From NCBI RefSeq assembly GCF_016702655.1, contig NZ_JADJDO010000028.1, positions 1-64,000 of the forward strand: a stretch of 64,000 bases of DNA, written 5' to 3'. The position numbers and the translations under genes are program-made. Below the pieces are notes generated by a model, which had not been told where the DNA came from, ran no database searches, and saw nothing but the letters and a program-made list of their open reading frames with translations. Shown here piece by piece: positions 34,115 to 43,044 of the stretch (positions are counted from its first letter, which is position 1; every line of letters starts with the position of its first letter). The DNA comes from Ideonella sp. (GTDB lineage Bacteria > Pseudomonadota > Gammaproteobacteria > Burkholderiales > Burkholderiaceae_C).

Positions 34115-35536
34115 TCAGTAGATGTCGCTGCCCGCGCTCCCCGGCGCCAGGTTGTCGAACTTGGTGAGCGGCTTCAGGAACGTGAGCTTGATCGTCCCGA
34201 CCGGCCCGTTGCGCTGCTTGCCGATGATGATCTCGGCCACGCCCGGCTCCTTGCTCGCGTCCTTGTTGTAGTAGTCGTCGCGGTAGATGAACATGATCAC
34301 GTCGGCGTCCTGCTCGATCGCGCCCGACTCGCGCAGGTCGCTCATCATCGGCCGCTTGTCGGTGCGGCTCTCGACGCTGCGGTTCAACTGCGAGAGCGCG
34401 ATCACCGGGCACTGCAGCTCCTTGGCGAGCGCCTTCAGGCCGCGCGAGATCTCGCCGATCACGGTCGCGCGGTTCTCGTCGTTGGACGACGTGGTGCCGC
34501 TCATCAGCTGCAGGTAGTCGACGATGATCAGGCCGAGCTTGCCGCACTGGCGCGCCTGGCGCCGCGCGCGCGCGCGCAGTTCGCTCGGGTTGAGCGCCGG
34601 GCTCTCGTCGATGTACATCGTGACCTTGCCGAGCTTGTCGACCGCCTCCGACAAGCGCCCCCACTCGTCGTCGCGCAGCGCGCCGGTGCGCAGGTGCTGC
34701 TGGTCGATGCGGCCGAGCGAACCGACCATGCGCAGCGCGAGCTGCGACGCGCCCATCTCCATCGAGAACACGACCACCGGCAGGCCCTCGTTGACCGCGA
34801 CATGCTCGCCGATGTTGAGCGCGAACGCGGTCTTGCCCATCGACGGCCGCGCCGCCAGCACGATCAGGTCGCCCGGCTGCAGGCCGGCGGTCATGCGGTC
34901 GAGGTCGTAGAAGCCGGTGCGCACGCCGGTCACCTCCTCGGCGCCGTTTTCGTGCAGCTCGTTGACGCGGTCGATCAGTTGCACGATCAGCGCGTCCATG
35001 CTCTGCAGGCCCTGGCGCGAGCGCGCACCCTCCTCGCCGATCTGGAAGATCTTGCCCTCGGCCTCGTCGAGGATCTGCGCCACCGGCCGGCCCTGCGGGC
35101 TGAACGCGGTGGTCGCGATGTCGTCGCTGGCGGCGATGAGCTTGCGCAGGATCGCGCGCTCGCGCACGATCTCGGCATAGCGGCGCAGGTTGGCCGCGCT
35201 CGGCACGCTCTGCGCAAGTGCATTCAGGTAGACCAGGCCGCCGCATTCCTCGGCCTTGCCGAGGCTTTGCAACTGCTCGAAGACGGTGATCACGTCGGCC
35301 GGCCGGCTCGCATTGACCATGTTGCCGATCGCAGCGTAGATCAGGCGATGCTCGTACCGATAGAAGTCGCTGTCGGTGAGCAGGTCGGCAGCGCGGTCCC
35401 AGGCGCTGTTGTCGAGCAGCAGGCCGCCGAGAACGCTCTGTTCGGCCTCGATCGACTGCGGCGGCACGCGCAGGCGCGCGATCTCGTCGTCGCCGACGGG
35501 AGCGCTTGCCTGCGAAGCCGGGAACACGACGGACAT
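34115..35536 (-). CDS. dnaB: Replicative DNA helicase DnaB
   Basis: A 473-residue hexameric 5'-3' helicase of the replication fork. The N-terminal collar domain (about 20-130) begins with RLRVPPQSIEAEQSVLGGLL. The RecA-like domain holds Walker A ARPSMGKTAFAL, Walker B LIIVDYLQLM and the arginine-finger region near SRGLKALAKEL. No intein is present. The start at 35536 (MSVVFPASQ) is the standard one; upstream in-frame sequence is the promoter. It follows rplI, as in many proteobacteria, but a strong hairpin separates the two. Confidence 0.97.
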   Translation of the reverse strand: MSVVFPASQASAPVGDDEIARLRVPPQSIEAEQSVLGGLLLDNSAWDRAADLLTDSDFYRYEHRLIYAAIGNMVNASRPADVITVFEQLQSLGKAEECGGLVYLNALAQSVPSAANLRRYAEIVRERAILRKLIAASDDIATTAFSPQGRPVAQILDEAEGKIFQIGEEGARSRQGLQSMDALIVQLIDRVNELHENGAEEVTGVRTGFYDLDRMTAGLQPGDLIVLAARPSMGKTAFALNIGEHVAVNEGLPVVVFSMEMGASQLALRMVGSLGRIDQQHLRTGALRDDEWGRLSEAVDKLGKVTMYIDESPALNPSELRARARRQARQCGKLGLIIVDYLQLMSGTTSSNDENRATVIGEISRGLKALAKELQCPVIALSQLNRSVESRTDKRPMMSDLRESGAIEQDADVIMFIYRDDYYNKDASKEPGVAEIIIGKQRNGPVGTIKLTFLKPLTKFDNLAPGSAGSDIY

Positions 35537-35586
35537 GGGCACTGATCCTAGGCAATCGCGGACGCTCGCGTACGCGGGTTGTCCCG

Positions 35587-35618
35587 CTGTGCACAAGCCT
35601 GTGCACAGGCTGTGCGCG
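35587..35618. promoter_or_regulatory. Three near-identical 9-mers in the dnaB upstream region
   Basis: CTGTGCACA occurs at 35587-35595 and 35599-35607, and CTGTGCGCG at 35610-35618. Spacings are 12 and 11 nt, about one helical turn, 50-80 nt upstream of the dnaB start. The reverse complement TGTGCACAG partly resembles DnaA boxes. A cooperatively binding regulator is a plausible reader. Confidence 0.45.
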
Positions 35619-35648
35619 CAGCGGGGAAAACGCGAGGCGCAATGACAA

Positions 35649-35670
35649 GGGGCCGGCGCAAGCCGGCCCC
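35649..35670 (-). terminator. Terminator-like hairpin after rplI
   Basis: GGGGCCGGC-GCAA-GCCGGCCCC is a perfect 9-bp stem with a tetraloop, 21 nt past the rplI stop, followed on the minus strand by the moderately T-rich CTTGTCATT. It should end most transcripts of the rpsF operon before dnaB. Confidence 0.7.
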
Positions 35671-35690
35671 GGATCGCCTCGCGGACAAGC

Positions 35691-36143
35691 TTACTGCGTT
35701 TCGCCGAGGACGACGACCTTGACCTCGACCAGCACGTCGGTGTGCGGTGCGACACTGACCACATGCTCGCCGACGACCTTGAGCGGGCCGCCCGGCATGC
35801 GCACCTGCGCCTTGGTCACGTCGAAGCCGATGCGCTTGAGCGACTCGGCGATGTCGTGATTCGTCACTGAGCCGAACAGCCGCCCGTCGACGCCCGACTT
35901 CTGCGTGATGTGCACGGTGCGGCCGTTCATCTTCTCGGCGAGTGCCTGCGCGGCGGCGAGCTTCTCGCCCGCGGCGCGCTCGAGCTCGGCGCGCTTGGTC
36001 TCGAATTCCTTGATCGCGGCCTCGGTGGCACGGCGCGCGCGCCGGGTCGGGATCAGGAAGTTGCGCGCGAAGCCGTCCTTGACCTTGACCACGTCACCGA
36101 GGTTGCCGAGCTTGGCCACCTTTTCCAGCAGGATGATTTGCAT
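35691..36143 (-). CDS. rplI: 50S ribosomal protein L9
   Basis: A 150-residue ribosomal protein of normal length. The N-terminal rRNA-binding domain is clear (MQIILLEKVAKLGNLGDVVKVKDGFARNFL, quoted in part), followed by a long helix (about 42-75) and the C-terminal globular domain. The start at 36143 is preceded by an AAAGGAG Shine-Dalgarno. It is the last gene of rpsF-priB-rpsR-rplI. Confidence 0.97.
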   Translation of the reverse strand: MQIILLEKVAKLGNLGDVVKVKDGFARNFLIPTRRARRATEAAIKEFETKRAELERAAGEKLAAAQALAEKMNGRTVHITQKSGVDGRLFGSVTNHDIAESLKRIGFDVTKAQVRMPGGPLKVVGEHVVSVAPHTDVLVEVKVVVLGETQ

Positions 36144-36206
36144 GGTGAATGCTCCTTTAGTTACGACATGACTTGAGTACAAGTCAGTCTTCACTGAAAC
36201 TTCGTT

Positions 36207-36497
36207 TTAAGCCTTGTGCTGGTCGCTGTAGGGCAGCAGCGCCAGGAACCGGGCGCGCTTGATGCACGTCGTCAGCTGGCGCTGGAAGTACGCGCGCGTG
36301 CCAGTCAGGCGCGCCGGCGTGATCTTGCCGTTCTCGCCGACGAAGTCGCGCAGCGTGTCGATGTCCTTGTAGTCGATTTCCTTGACGCCGGTGACCGTGA
36401 AGCGGCAGAAGCGCTTGCGGCGGAACAGCAGCGACTGGGCGTTGCGCTTGGGTTTGCGGTCCTTGGAGAACCGGCCTTTACCACGTGGCGGGGGCAT
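36207..36497 (-). CDS. rpsR: 30S ribosomal protein S18
   Basis: A 96-residue basic protein. The RKRFCRFTVTGVKEIDYKD stretch and the C-terminal TGTRAYFQRQLTTCIKRARFLALLPY-type core are diagnostic for S18. It binds together with S6 on the 30S platform, which explains the conserved operon. The N-terminal 20 residues are basic and variable, as in other betaproteobacteria. Confidence 0.97.
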   Translation of the reverse strand: MPPPRGKGRFSKDRKPKRNAQSLLFRRKRFCRFTVTGVKEIDYKDIDTLRDFVGENGKITPARLTGTRAYFQRQLTTCIKRARFLALLPYSDQHKA

Positions 36498-36555
36498 GTT
36501 TGACCTCTCTGTCTTGAATCTGGATACGAACGGGTGTGGCTCGAAGCAATTTGGC

Positions 36556-36873
36556 TCAGCCGACTTCGGTCACGTGAAAGACGACGCCGCGGCCGTTGCG
36601 CTGCGCGGTGATGAAGCCTGCGAAACCGGACTCGCTGCCGATCGCCAGCCTTGCCACCTGCTGCGCGATCTCTCCGATGGCGACGGCACGGATCTCGACC
36701 GAGACCTTGCGCCGCTGCCCGGCTTCCGTGAGCGTCGATTCGTGCTTCAAGCCCAGATCGAGCGCCGGGAGACCGGCCGGGGTGTACCGCACAGCGCCGC
36801 GCTCTTGCACCTGGGCCTGCAGAACCAGCCGGTTCAGCGCTGGCAGGGCCGGAGCCGCAGCGTCAACACTCAT
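36556..36873 (-). CDS. priB: Primosomal replication protein N (PriB)
   Basis: A 105-residue OB-fold single-stranded DNA-binding protein of the PriA-dependent replication restart primosome. The early NRLVLQAQVQERGAVRYTPAGLP stretch (quoted in part) and the ending GFAGFITAQRNGRGVVFHVTEV are typical for betaproteobacterial PriB. It sits between rpsF and rpsR, overlapping the rpsF stop by 4 nt, which is the standard location. Confidence 0.93.
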   Translation of the reverse strand: MSVDAAAPALPALNRLVLQAQVQERGAVRYTPAGLPALDLGLKHESTLTEAGQRRKVSVEIRAVAIGEIAQQVARLAIGSESGFAGFITAQRNGRGVVFHVTEVG

Positions 36874-37262
36874 GTGCGCGCTGCGGCCTCCTGCGGTTGC
36901 GCTTGCGCGGCGTGCGCCGGCGACCTGCGCGATTCCTCGCGGTCGACCGTCTTCATCATCACCGACGGCGCGGTCTCGGCTTGTGCCTTGCTGACCGTCA
37001 GGTGGCGTAGCACCGCGTCGTTGAAACGAAAGCCCGTCTCCAGTTCGGCCAGCACGGCCGGGCCGCATTCGATGTTCAGGCACAGGTAATGCGCCTTGGC
37101 GAGCTTCTGGATCAGGTAGGCCATCTGGCGCCGGCCCCAGTCCTCGACCCGGTGCACCTTGCCGCCGCCGGCGGTCACGGTCGCCTTGTAGCGCTCCAGC
37201 ATCGCCGGAACCTGTTCGCTCTGATCCGGATGGATCAGGAGCACGATCTCGTAATGTCGCAT
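36870..37262 (-). CDS. rpsF: 30S ribosomal protein S6
   Basis: A 130-residue ribosomal protein. MRHYEIVLLIHPDQSEQV at the start and RVEDWGRRQMAYLI in the middle are unmistakable. The tail beyond residue 100 is Ala/Gln/Arg-rich. The start is fixed by the strong GAGGAG 5 nt upstream. It is the first gene of the operon, preceded by a promoter with a perfect -10 and a leader of about 125 nt that may contain the S6:S18 autoregulatory site. Confidence 0.97.
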   Translation of the reverse strand: MRHYEIVLLIHPDQSEQVPAMLERYKATVTAGGGKVHRVEDWGRRQMAYLIQKLAKAHYLCLNIECGPAVLAELETGFRFNDAVLRHLTVSKAQAETAPSVMMKTVDREESRRSPAHAAQAQPQEAAART

Positions 37263-37393
37263 TCGAACTCCTCGTGGATGAAAGCCTGTTGCGCGGCGAC
37301 CCCTGCAGGGCACCGGCGCAGGCCGGGAAGCCACCCCGCGGCGAGCGGCGCAAGGCCGCGCGCATTTACCGGGTGTGGCAAGGAAAGCCGACT

Positions 37394-37399
37394 ATTATA
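37394..37399 (-). promoter_or_regulatory. Promoter -10 of the rpsF operon and its leader
   Basis: A perfect TATAAT lies 132 nt upstream of the rpsF ATG. No convincing -35 is seen. The leader between about 37387 and 37263 is GC-rich; the arms GCCACACCC (near 37367-37377) and GGGGTGGC (near 37330-37338) can pair with one bulge, forming a large stem that may serve feedback by ribosomal proteins. Confidence 0.6.
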
Positions 37400-37445
37400 G
37401 ACCGAACAGGCGTTGCATCCGGGCGGCCTGCGCGGCCGGTCGCGA

Positions 37446-39566
37446 TCAGCCCAGGCGCGGGTAGCGCACGCGCTCGGCCAGGTCCTGCTCCGCGGGCGCG
37501 GGCGGCGGCGTGAGCAGGCTAACGAGCACGATCACCGCAAAGCCGAGCGGCACGCCGAACACCCCCGCCGAGATGGGCTGTATGCCCCACCACAACTGGA
37601 TTGGCGCGCTGACGCCGAGCACGTCGCGCAGCCAGGGCTGAGTCGTACCCATGTAGTAGCAGGTCAGCGCCAGCCCGGCGCTCATGCCGCACACCGCACC
37701 CCATTTGTTGGCGCGGCGCCAGAAAACACCCAGCACCAGCGCCGGAAAGAAGGCCGCGGCGGCGAACGAGAACGCTGCCGAGACAAGAAAGAGGATGTTC
37801 GCCGGCCGCTGCGCGGCGACGCTCGCCGCCGCCAGCGCCACCGCGAGCAGCAGCACCTTGGAGGCCGTGACGCGGCGCCCGGCCGAGGCGTTGGGATCGA
37901 CGAGCCGGTAGTAGGTGTCGTGCGACAGCGCATTGCCGATCGTCAGCAGCAGGCCGTCGGCGGTAGACAGCGCCGCCGCGAGTGCGCCCGCGGCGACCAT
38001 CGCCGACACGACATAGGGCAGGCCCGCGATCTCGGGCGTCGCGAGCACGACGACGTCGCTGCCGATGCGCATCTCGCCGAGCTGCAGGATGCCGTCGCGG
38101 TTGATGTCGACCACCGACATCAGCGCCGGGTCGGCCTGGCTCCAGTGCGCGATCCATGCCGGGAGCTGGTCGAACGGCGTGCCGACGAGGACGTTGAAGA
38201 CCTCGTACTTGACGAGCACCGCGAGCGCCGGCGCAGTGACGTAGAGCAGGACGACGAAGAGCACGGTCCAGCTCACCGACTCGCGCGCCTCGCGCACCGA
38301 GGGTGTCGTGTACGAGCGCGCCAGGATGTGCGGCAACGCCGCGGTGCCGATCGTCAGGCACAGCACGAGAGCGAGGAAGTTGCGCCTGGCCTCGTCGAAC
38401 AGGCGTTGCCCGGCCGGATTGCCGCCGGGGTCGCCGACGAACGCCGCGCCATGGCGCGGCATGCCTGCCAGCGGGTGGGCGCGCGCCTCGTCGTCGGCGC
38501 GCTGCTGGGTCCAGCGCTCGCGCGCGGCCTCGGTGCTGCGCGGCAACTGGTGCAGGGCCTTCTCGGCGGCCTGGATCTGCGCCAGCGGCGCGTCGGCGGC
38601 CTTGAGCTCGGCCACGGTGCGCAGCGCGCCCGCGCGTTCAGAGGCCAGCGCCGCAGGCACGTTGACCAGCTTTTGCGCCGTCTCCCGCGCGCGCGCGGAA
38701 AACGCCTCGACGACCGCCCTCTCGCGCGGGTCGGCGAGCAACTCGGCCTCGCGCGCCGTCACCTTCTCGAGTTGCAGGCCATAGACGAAGTGCGGCATCG
38801 GCACGCCGGTCTGCTTGACCGACAGCCAGACCACCGGTACCGAGTAGGCGATGATGAGCACGATGTACTGCCCGACCTGGGTCCAGGTGACGGCGCGCAT
38901 GCCGCCCAGGAACGAGCAGACGAGGATGCCCCCGAGGCCGAGGAAGATGCCGATCTCGAACGCAACGCCGGTCAGGTGCGTCGTCACGAGGCCGACGCCG
39001 TAGATCTGCGCGACAACGTAGGTGAACGAGCACAGGATGGCGGCGATCACGCCGAGCATCCGGGGCAGCGCGCCGCCGTAGCGCTCGCCGAGGAAGTCGG
39101 GGATCGTGAACTGTCCGAAGCGGCGCAGATAGGGCGCGAGCAGCAGCGCGACGAGGCAGAAGCCCCCGGTCCAGCCGAGCACGAACGCGAGGCCGCCGGG
39201 CTCGCTCTCGGTGCCCGAGAAGCCGTGCAGGTAGAGCGTTCCCGCAAGGCCGATGAACGACGCCGCGCTCATCCAGTCGGCGCCGGTGGCCATGCCGTTG
39301 TAGAACGCCGGCACGCGGCGCCCGGCCACGTAGTACTCGGTCGCGTCGGTGGTGCGGCTGAAGATGCCGATGATCGCGTACACGATCACCGTGCCGCCGA
39401 GAAAGAAGGCGCCGATCCAGTTGCGCGGCAGGCCCATGCGCTCGAGCAGGCCGAGGGTGAGCACGAACGCCACGAAGGCGAGCGCGTACAGGCCGTAGAT
39501 GAGGTTGAGCCGGCGCCGGAAGGCGCCGTCGCGCGCCACCACCGGCTCGCGCGTCGTCTTCGGCAT
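37446..39566 (-). CDS. Sodium:solute symporter, VC_2705 subfamily
   Basis: A 706-residue inner-membrane symporter with about 13-14 hydrophobic segments. The core YYVAGRRVPAFYNGMATGADWMSAASFIG and GGMRAVTWTQVGQYI blocks (quoted in part) belong to the SSS family. It is longer than usual because of a hydrophilic, helical loop of about 130 residues near 265-395. A periplasmic or cytoplasmic loop contains D487-I-N-R-D-G-I-L-Q-L-G-E498, which fits the EF-hand calcium loop pattern. Relatives take up acetate or other short carboxylates. It starts 13 nt after ppsA on the same strand, suggesting co-expression with gluconeogenesis. Confidence 0.9.
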   Translation of the reverse strand: MPKTTREPVVARDGAFRRRLNLIYGLYALAFVAFVLTLGLLERMGLPRNWIGAFFLGGTVIVYAIIGIFSRTTDATEYYVAGRRVPAFYNGMATGADWMSAASFIGLAGTLYLHGFSGTESEPGGLAFVLGWTGGFCLVALLLAPYLRRFGQFTIPDFLGERYGGALPRMLGVIAAILCSFTYVVAQIYGVGLVTTHLTGVAFEIGIFLGLGGILVCSFLGGMRAVTWTQVGQYIVLIIAYSVPVVWLSVKQTGVPMPHFVYGLQLEKVTAREAELLADPRERAVVEAFSARARETAQKLVNVPAALASERAGALRTVAELKAADAPLAQIQAAEKALHQLPRSTEAARERWTQQRADDEARAHPLAGMPRHGAAFVGDPGGNPAGQRLFDEARRNFLALVLCLTIGTAALPHILARSYTTPSVREARESVSWTVLFVVLLYVTAPALAVLVKYEVFNVLVGTPFDQLPAWIAHWSQADPALMSVVDINRDGILQLGEMRIGSDVVVLATPEIAGLPYVVSAMVAAGALAAALSTADGLLLTIGNALSHDTYYRLVDPNASAGRRVTASKVLLLAVALAAASVAAQRPANILFLVSAAFSFAAAAFFPALVLGVFWRRANKWGAVCGMSAGLALTCYYMGTTQPWLRDVLGVSAPIQLWWGIQPISAGVFGVPLGFAVIVLVSLLTPPPAPAEQDLAERVRYPRLG

Positions 39567-39579
39567 GTCGGGCGCGCGC

Positions 39580-42000
39580 TCAGTGGCGCTTGGCCAGCCG
39601 CTGCCAGGTCGCGACCACGCTGTCGGGATTGAGCGAGATCGACGTGATGCCCTGGTCTGCGAGCCACTCGGCGAAGTCGGGATGGTCGCTCGGCCCCTGG
39701 CCGCAGATCCCGATGTACTTGCCCGCCTTGCGGCAGGCGGCGATGGCGCGCGCGATCAGCGCCTCGACGGCCGGGTCGCGCTCGTCGAAGTCGCGCGCCA
39801 GGAGTTCGAGGCCGGAATCGCGATCCAGGCCGAGCGTGAGCTGGGTCAGGTCGTTCGACCCGATCGACATGCCGTCGAAGTGCTCGAGGAACTGTTCCGC
39901 GAGCAGCGCATTGCTCGGGATCTCGCACATCATGATCACCCGCAGGCCGTCGCTGCCGCCCTCGGCAGCACGCTTCAGGCCGCGCTCGGCGAGCATCGCG
40001 ACGACGCTGCGCGCCTGCGCGAGCGTGCGCACGAAGGGCACCATGACCTCGACATTGGTCAGGCCCATCTCGGAGCGCACGCGCACGAGCGCCTCGCATT
40101 CCATCGCGAACGCCTCGCCGAAGCTCTCGCTGATGTAGCGCGACGCGCCACGGAAGCCGAGCATTGGGTTCTCTTCCTCGGGCTCGTAGCGCGAGCCGCC
40201 GATGAGCTTGCGGTACTCGTTGGACTTGAAGTCCGACAGGCGCACGATCACCGACTTGGGCCAGAACGCCGCCGCGATGGTGGCGATGCCCTCGGTGAGC
40301 TTGTCGACGTAGAAGGCGCGCGGCGAGGCGTGCCCGCGCGCGACCGACTCGACCGCCTTCTTCAGGTCGGCATCGATGTTCGGATAGTCGAGGATCGCCT
40401 TCGGGTGCACGCCGATGTTGTTGTTGATGATGAACTCGAGCCGCGCCAGGCCGACGCCGGCGTTCGGGATCTGGCAGAAGTCGAACGCGAGCTGCGGATT
40501 GCCCACGTTCATCATGATCTTGACCGGGCAAGGCGGCATCTCGCCGCGCTCGACGACGCTGACCTCCGTCTCGAGCAGCCCGTCGTAGATGTAGCCGGTG
40601 TCGCCCTCGGAACAGGCCACGGTCACGAGAGCGCCGGGTTTGAGGACCTCGGTCGCGTTGCCGCAACCCACCACGGCGGGGATGCCGAGTTCGCGCGCGA
40701 TGATCGCCGCGTGGCAGGTACGGCCACCGCGGTTGGTGACGATGGCCGCGGCGCGCTTCATCACCGGCTCCCAGTTCGGGTCCGTCATGTCGGTCACGAG
40801 CACGTCGCCGGACTGTACCTTGTCCATGTCGGCCAGGCCGTGCACCACCCGCACCGGGCCGGTCCCGATCTTCTGCCCGATCGCGCGTCCTTCGGCGAGC
40901 ACGACGCTCTTGCTGCGGTCGCCCTTCAAGCGGTAGCGCTGCTCGACCGTGCCCGCGGCCTGGCTCTTGACCGTCTCCGGCCGCGCCTGCAGGATGTAGA
41001 GCAGGCCGTCGGCACCGTCCTTGCCCCATTCGATGTCCATCGCCCGGCCATAGTGCTCCTCGATCACGAGCGCGTAGCGCGCCAGTTCGGCGACGTCGGC
41101 GTCGGTGAGCGAATAGCGGTTGCGCATTTCAGGCGCGGTCTCGATCGTCGTCACGAGCTTGCCATGGCGCGCCTTGTCGGCGTCGGACGCGAACGCCATC
41201 TTGACCAGCTTGGAGCCGAGGTTGCGCCGGATGATGGCCCGCTTGCCGGCCCTGAGCGCCGGCTTGTGGACGTAGAACTCGTCCGGGTTCACCGCGCCCT
41301 GCACCACGGTCTCGCCGAGGCCGTAGCTCGAGGTGATGAAGACCACGTCCTCGAAACCGCTCTCGGTATCGATCGTGAACATCACGCCCGCCGCGCCGAG
41401 GTCGGATCGCACCATGCGCTGCACGCCGGCCGAGAGCGCGACCTCGGCATGCGCAAAACCCTTGTGCACGCGGTAGCTGATCGCGCGGTCGTTGTACAGC
41501 GACGCGAAGACCTCCTTCATCTTCGCCAGCACGTCGTCGATGCCGTGCACGTTCAGGAAAGTCTCCTGCTGACCGGCAAAGCTGGCGTCGGGCAGGTCTT
41601 CGGCGGTTGCCGACGACCGCACCGCGAAGGTCGCACCTGGATGGCCGGCCTCGAGGCGCACGAATTCGGAACGGATCGCCGCTTCGAGCGCGGCCGGATA
41701 CGGCGTCGCCTCGACCCAGGCGCGGATCTCGGCGCCGGCCGCGGCAAGCGCGCGCACGTCGTCGGTGTCGAGCGCCGCGAGCCGCGCCTCGATGCGCGAC
41801 GCAAGGCCCTCATGGGCGAGAAAGCTGCGAAACGCGTGCGCCGTCGTCGCAAAGCCGCCCGGCACGCGCACGCCGGTGGCAGAGAGCTGGCTGATCATCT
41901 CGCCGAGGGAGGCGTTCTTGCCGCCGACGACCTCGACGTCGGTCATCCTCAGTTGTTCGAACGGTACGACCAGGGCGGTCGCCAGCTGGGAGTGGGACAT
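39580..42000 (-). CDS. ppsA: Phosphoenolpyruvate synthase
   Basis: An 806-residue enzyme that turns pyruvate, ATP and water into PEP, AMP and phosphate for growth on three-carbon acids. The ATP-grasp domain occupies about 1-350 (EVVGGKNASLGEMI, FAVRSSATAEDLPDASFAGQ). The swivelling phospho-His domain has GGRTCHAAIIARELG near residue 425. The C-terminal PEP/pyruvate domain has MMCEIPSNALL and SIGSNDLTQLTLG. ATG at 41998-42000 fits the family. A Thr in GGRTCH is the site on which the partner regulator acts in E. coli. It is divergent from ppsR by 222 nt. Confidence 0.97.
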   Translation of the reverse strand: MSHSQLATALVVPFEQLRMTDVEVVGGKNASLGEMISQLSATGVRVPGGFATTAHAFRSFLAHEGLASRIEARLAALDTDDVRALAAAGAEIRAWVEATPYPAALEAAIRSEFVRLEAGHPGATFAVRSSATAEDLPDASFAGQQETFLNVHGIDDVLAKMKEVFASLYNDRAISYRVHKGFAHAEVALSAGVQRMVRSDLGAAGVMFTIDTESGFEDVVFITSSYGLGETVVQGAVNPDEFYVHKPALRAGKRAIIRRNLGSKLVKMAFASDADKARHGKLVTTIETAPEMRNRYSLTDADVAELARYALVIEEHYGRAMDIEWGKDGADGLLYILQARPETVKSQAAGTVEQRYRLKGDRSKSVVLAEGRAIGQKIGTGPVRVVHGLADMDKVQSGDVLVTDMTDPNWEPVMKRAAAIVTNRGGRTCHAAIIARELGIPAVVGCGNATEVLKPGALVTVACSEGDTGYIYDGLLETEVSVVERGEMPPCPVKIMMNVGNPQLAFDFCQIPNAGVGLARLEFIINNNIGVHPKAILDYPNIDADLKKAVESVARGHASPRAFYVDKLTEGIATIAAAFWPKSVIVRLSDFKSNEYRKLIGGSRYEPEEENPMLGFRGASRYISESFGEAFAMECEALVRVRSEMGLTNVEVMVPFVRTLAQARSVVAMLAERGLKRAAEGGSDGLRVIMMCEIPSNALLAEQFLEHFDGMSIGSNDLTQLTLGLDRDSGLELLARDFDERDPAVEALIARAIAACRKAGKYIGICGQGPSDHPDFAEWLADQGITSISLNPDSVVATWQRLAKRH

Positions 42001-42222
42001 GGGAGAGCTCCGTGATGACAAGAATTCGGGGCCTCCCGCAGCGGCGGCCTGCCGGCGCGCAGCGTCCGGGCCGGCGTGCGCGATCTTGCGCGCAAGGCGG
42101 TGCCAGGATCGGCGGGCGGGAACACGGGGTGCGGCTGCATGGGGAGCGCAGGTTGGATCGCGCACATTCTACGAGCCATCCTGCCTATGATCCGGGGTCC
42201 ACTGCCCGCCAGACCCGCGCCC

Positions 42223-43044
42223 ATGCCCAACCGCACCGTCTTCTTCGTCTCCGACAGCACCGGCATCACCGCCGAGACCTTCGGCAACTCCATCCTCAAC
42301 CAGTTCACGGTCAAGCCGCGCCACGTGCGCCGGCCCTTCATCGACAGCGCCGACAAGGCGCATCAGGTGGTGCGCGAGATCAACCACGCGGCGGATGTCG
42401 AGGGCTGCAGGCCGATCGTGTTCGTGACCCTCATCGACCGCGACGTGCTCGCGATCGTCAAGTCGCACAGCCGTGGCCTGGTGCTCGACATGTTCGGCAC
42501 CTTCATCGAGCCGCTCGAGTCCGAGTTCGGCATCACCTCGAATCATCGCGTCGGCCGCTTCACCGACGTCGCGCGCAGCCAGGAGTACACCGACCGCATC
42601 GAGGCGATCAACTTCTCGCTCGCGCACGACGACGGCCAGTCGGCGAAGAACCTCGTCGCGGCCGACGTGATCCTGGTCGGCGTGAGCCGCAGCGGCAAGA
42701 CGCCGACCTCGATCTACCTGGCAATGCAGCACGGCATCAAGGCCGCCAACTACCCGCTGATCCCCGAGGACTTCGAGCGCCGCGAGTTCCCGGCCACGCT
42801 GGCACCGCACAAGGCCAAGTGCTTCGGCCTGACCATCGACCCGGCGCGCCTGGCCCAGATCCGCAACGAGCGTCGGCCGAACAGCCGCTACGCATCGATC
42901 GAGAACTGCCGCCACGAAGTCGCCGCGGCCGAAACCATGATGCGCCGCGAAGGCATCGCCTGGCTCAGTTCGACCCACAAGTCGATCGAGGAGATCGCGG
43001 CCACGATCCTGCGCGACGTGCGGCCGGACAGGCTCATGTACTGA
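42223..43044 (+). CDS. ppsR: PEP synthase regulatory kinase/pyrophosphorylase
   Basis: A 273-residue DUF299-family protein that inactivates PEP synthase by ADP-dependent phosphorylation of a Thr and reverses it with phosphate. The N-terminal FFVSDSTGITAETFGNSIL and the P-loop GVSRSGKTPTSIYLA are diagnostic. ATG 42223 starts directly before this conserved segment; further upstream the frame stays open but is non-conserved. It is divergent from its target gene ppsA. Its last 11 nt overlap the end of the convergent methyltransferase gene. Confidence 0.95.
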   Translation: MPNRTVFFVSDSTGITAETFGNSILNQFTVKPRHVRRPFIDSADKAHQVVREINHAADVEGCRPIVFVTLIDRDVLAIVKSHSRGLVLDMFGTFIEPLESEFGITSNHRVGRFTDVARSQEYTDRIEAINFSLAHDDGQSAKNLVAADVILVGVSRSGKTPTSIYLAMQHGIKAANYPLIPEDFERREFPATLAPHKAKCFGLTIDPARLAQIRNERRPNSRYASIENCRHEVAAAETMMRREGIAWLSSTHKSIEEIAATILRDVRPDRLMY

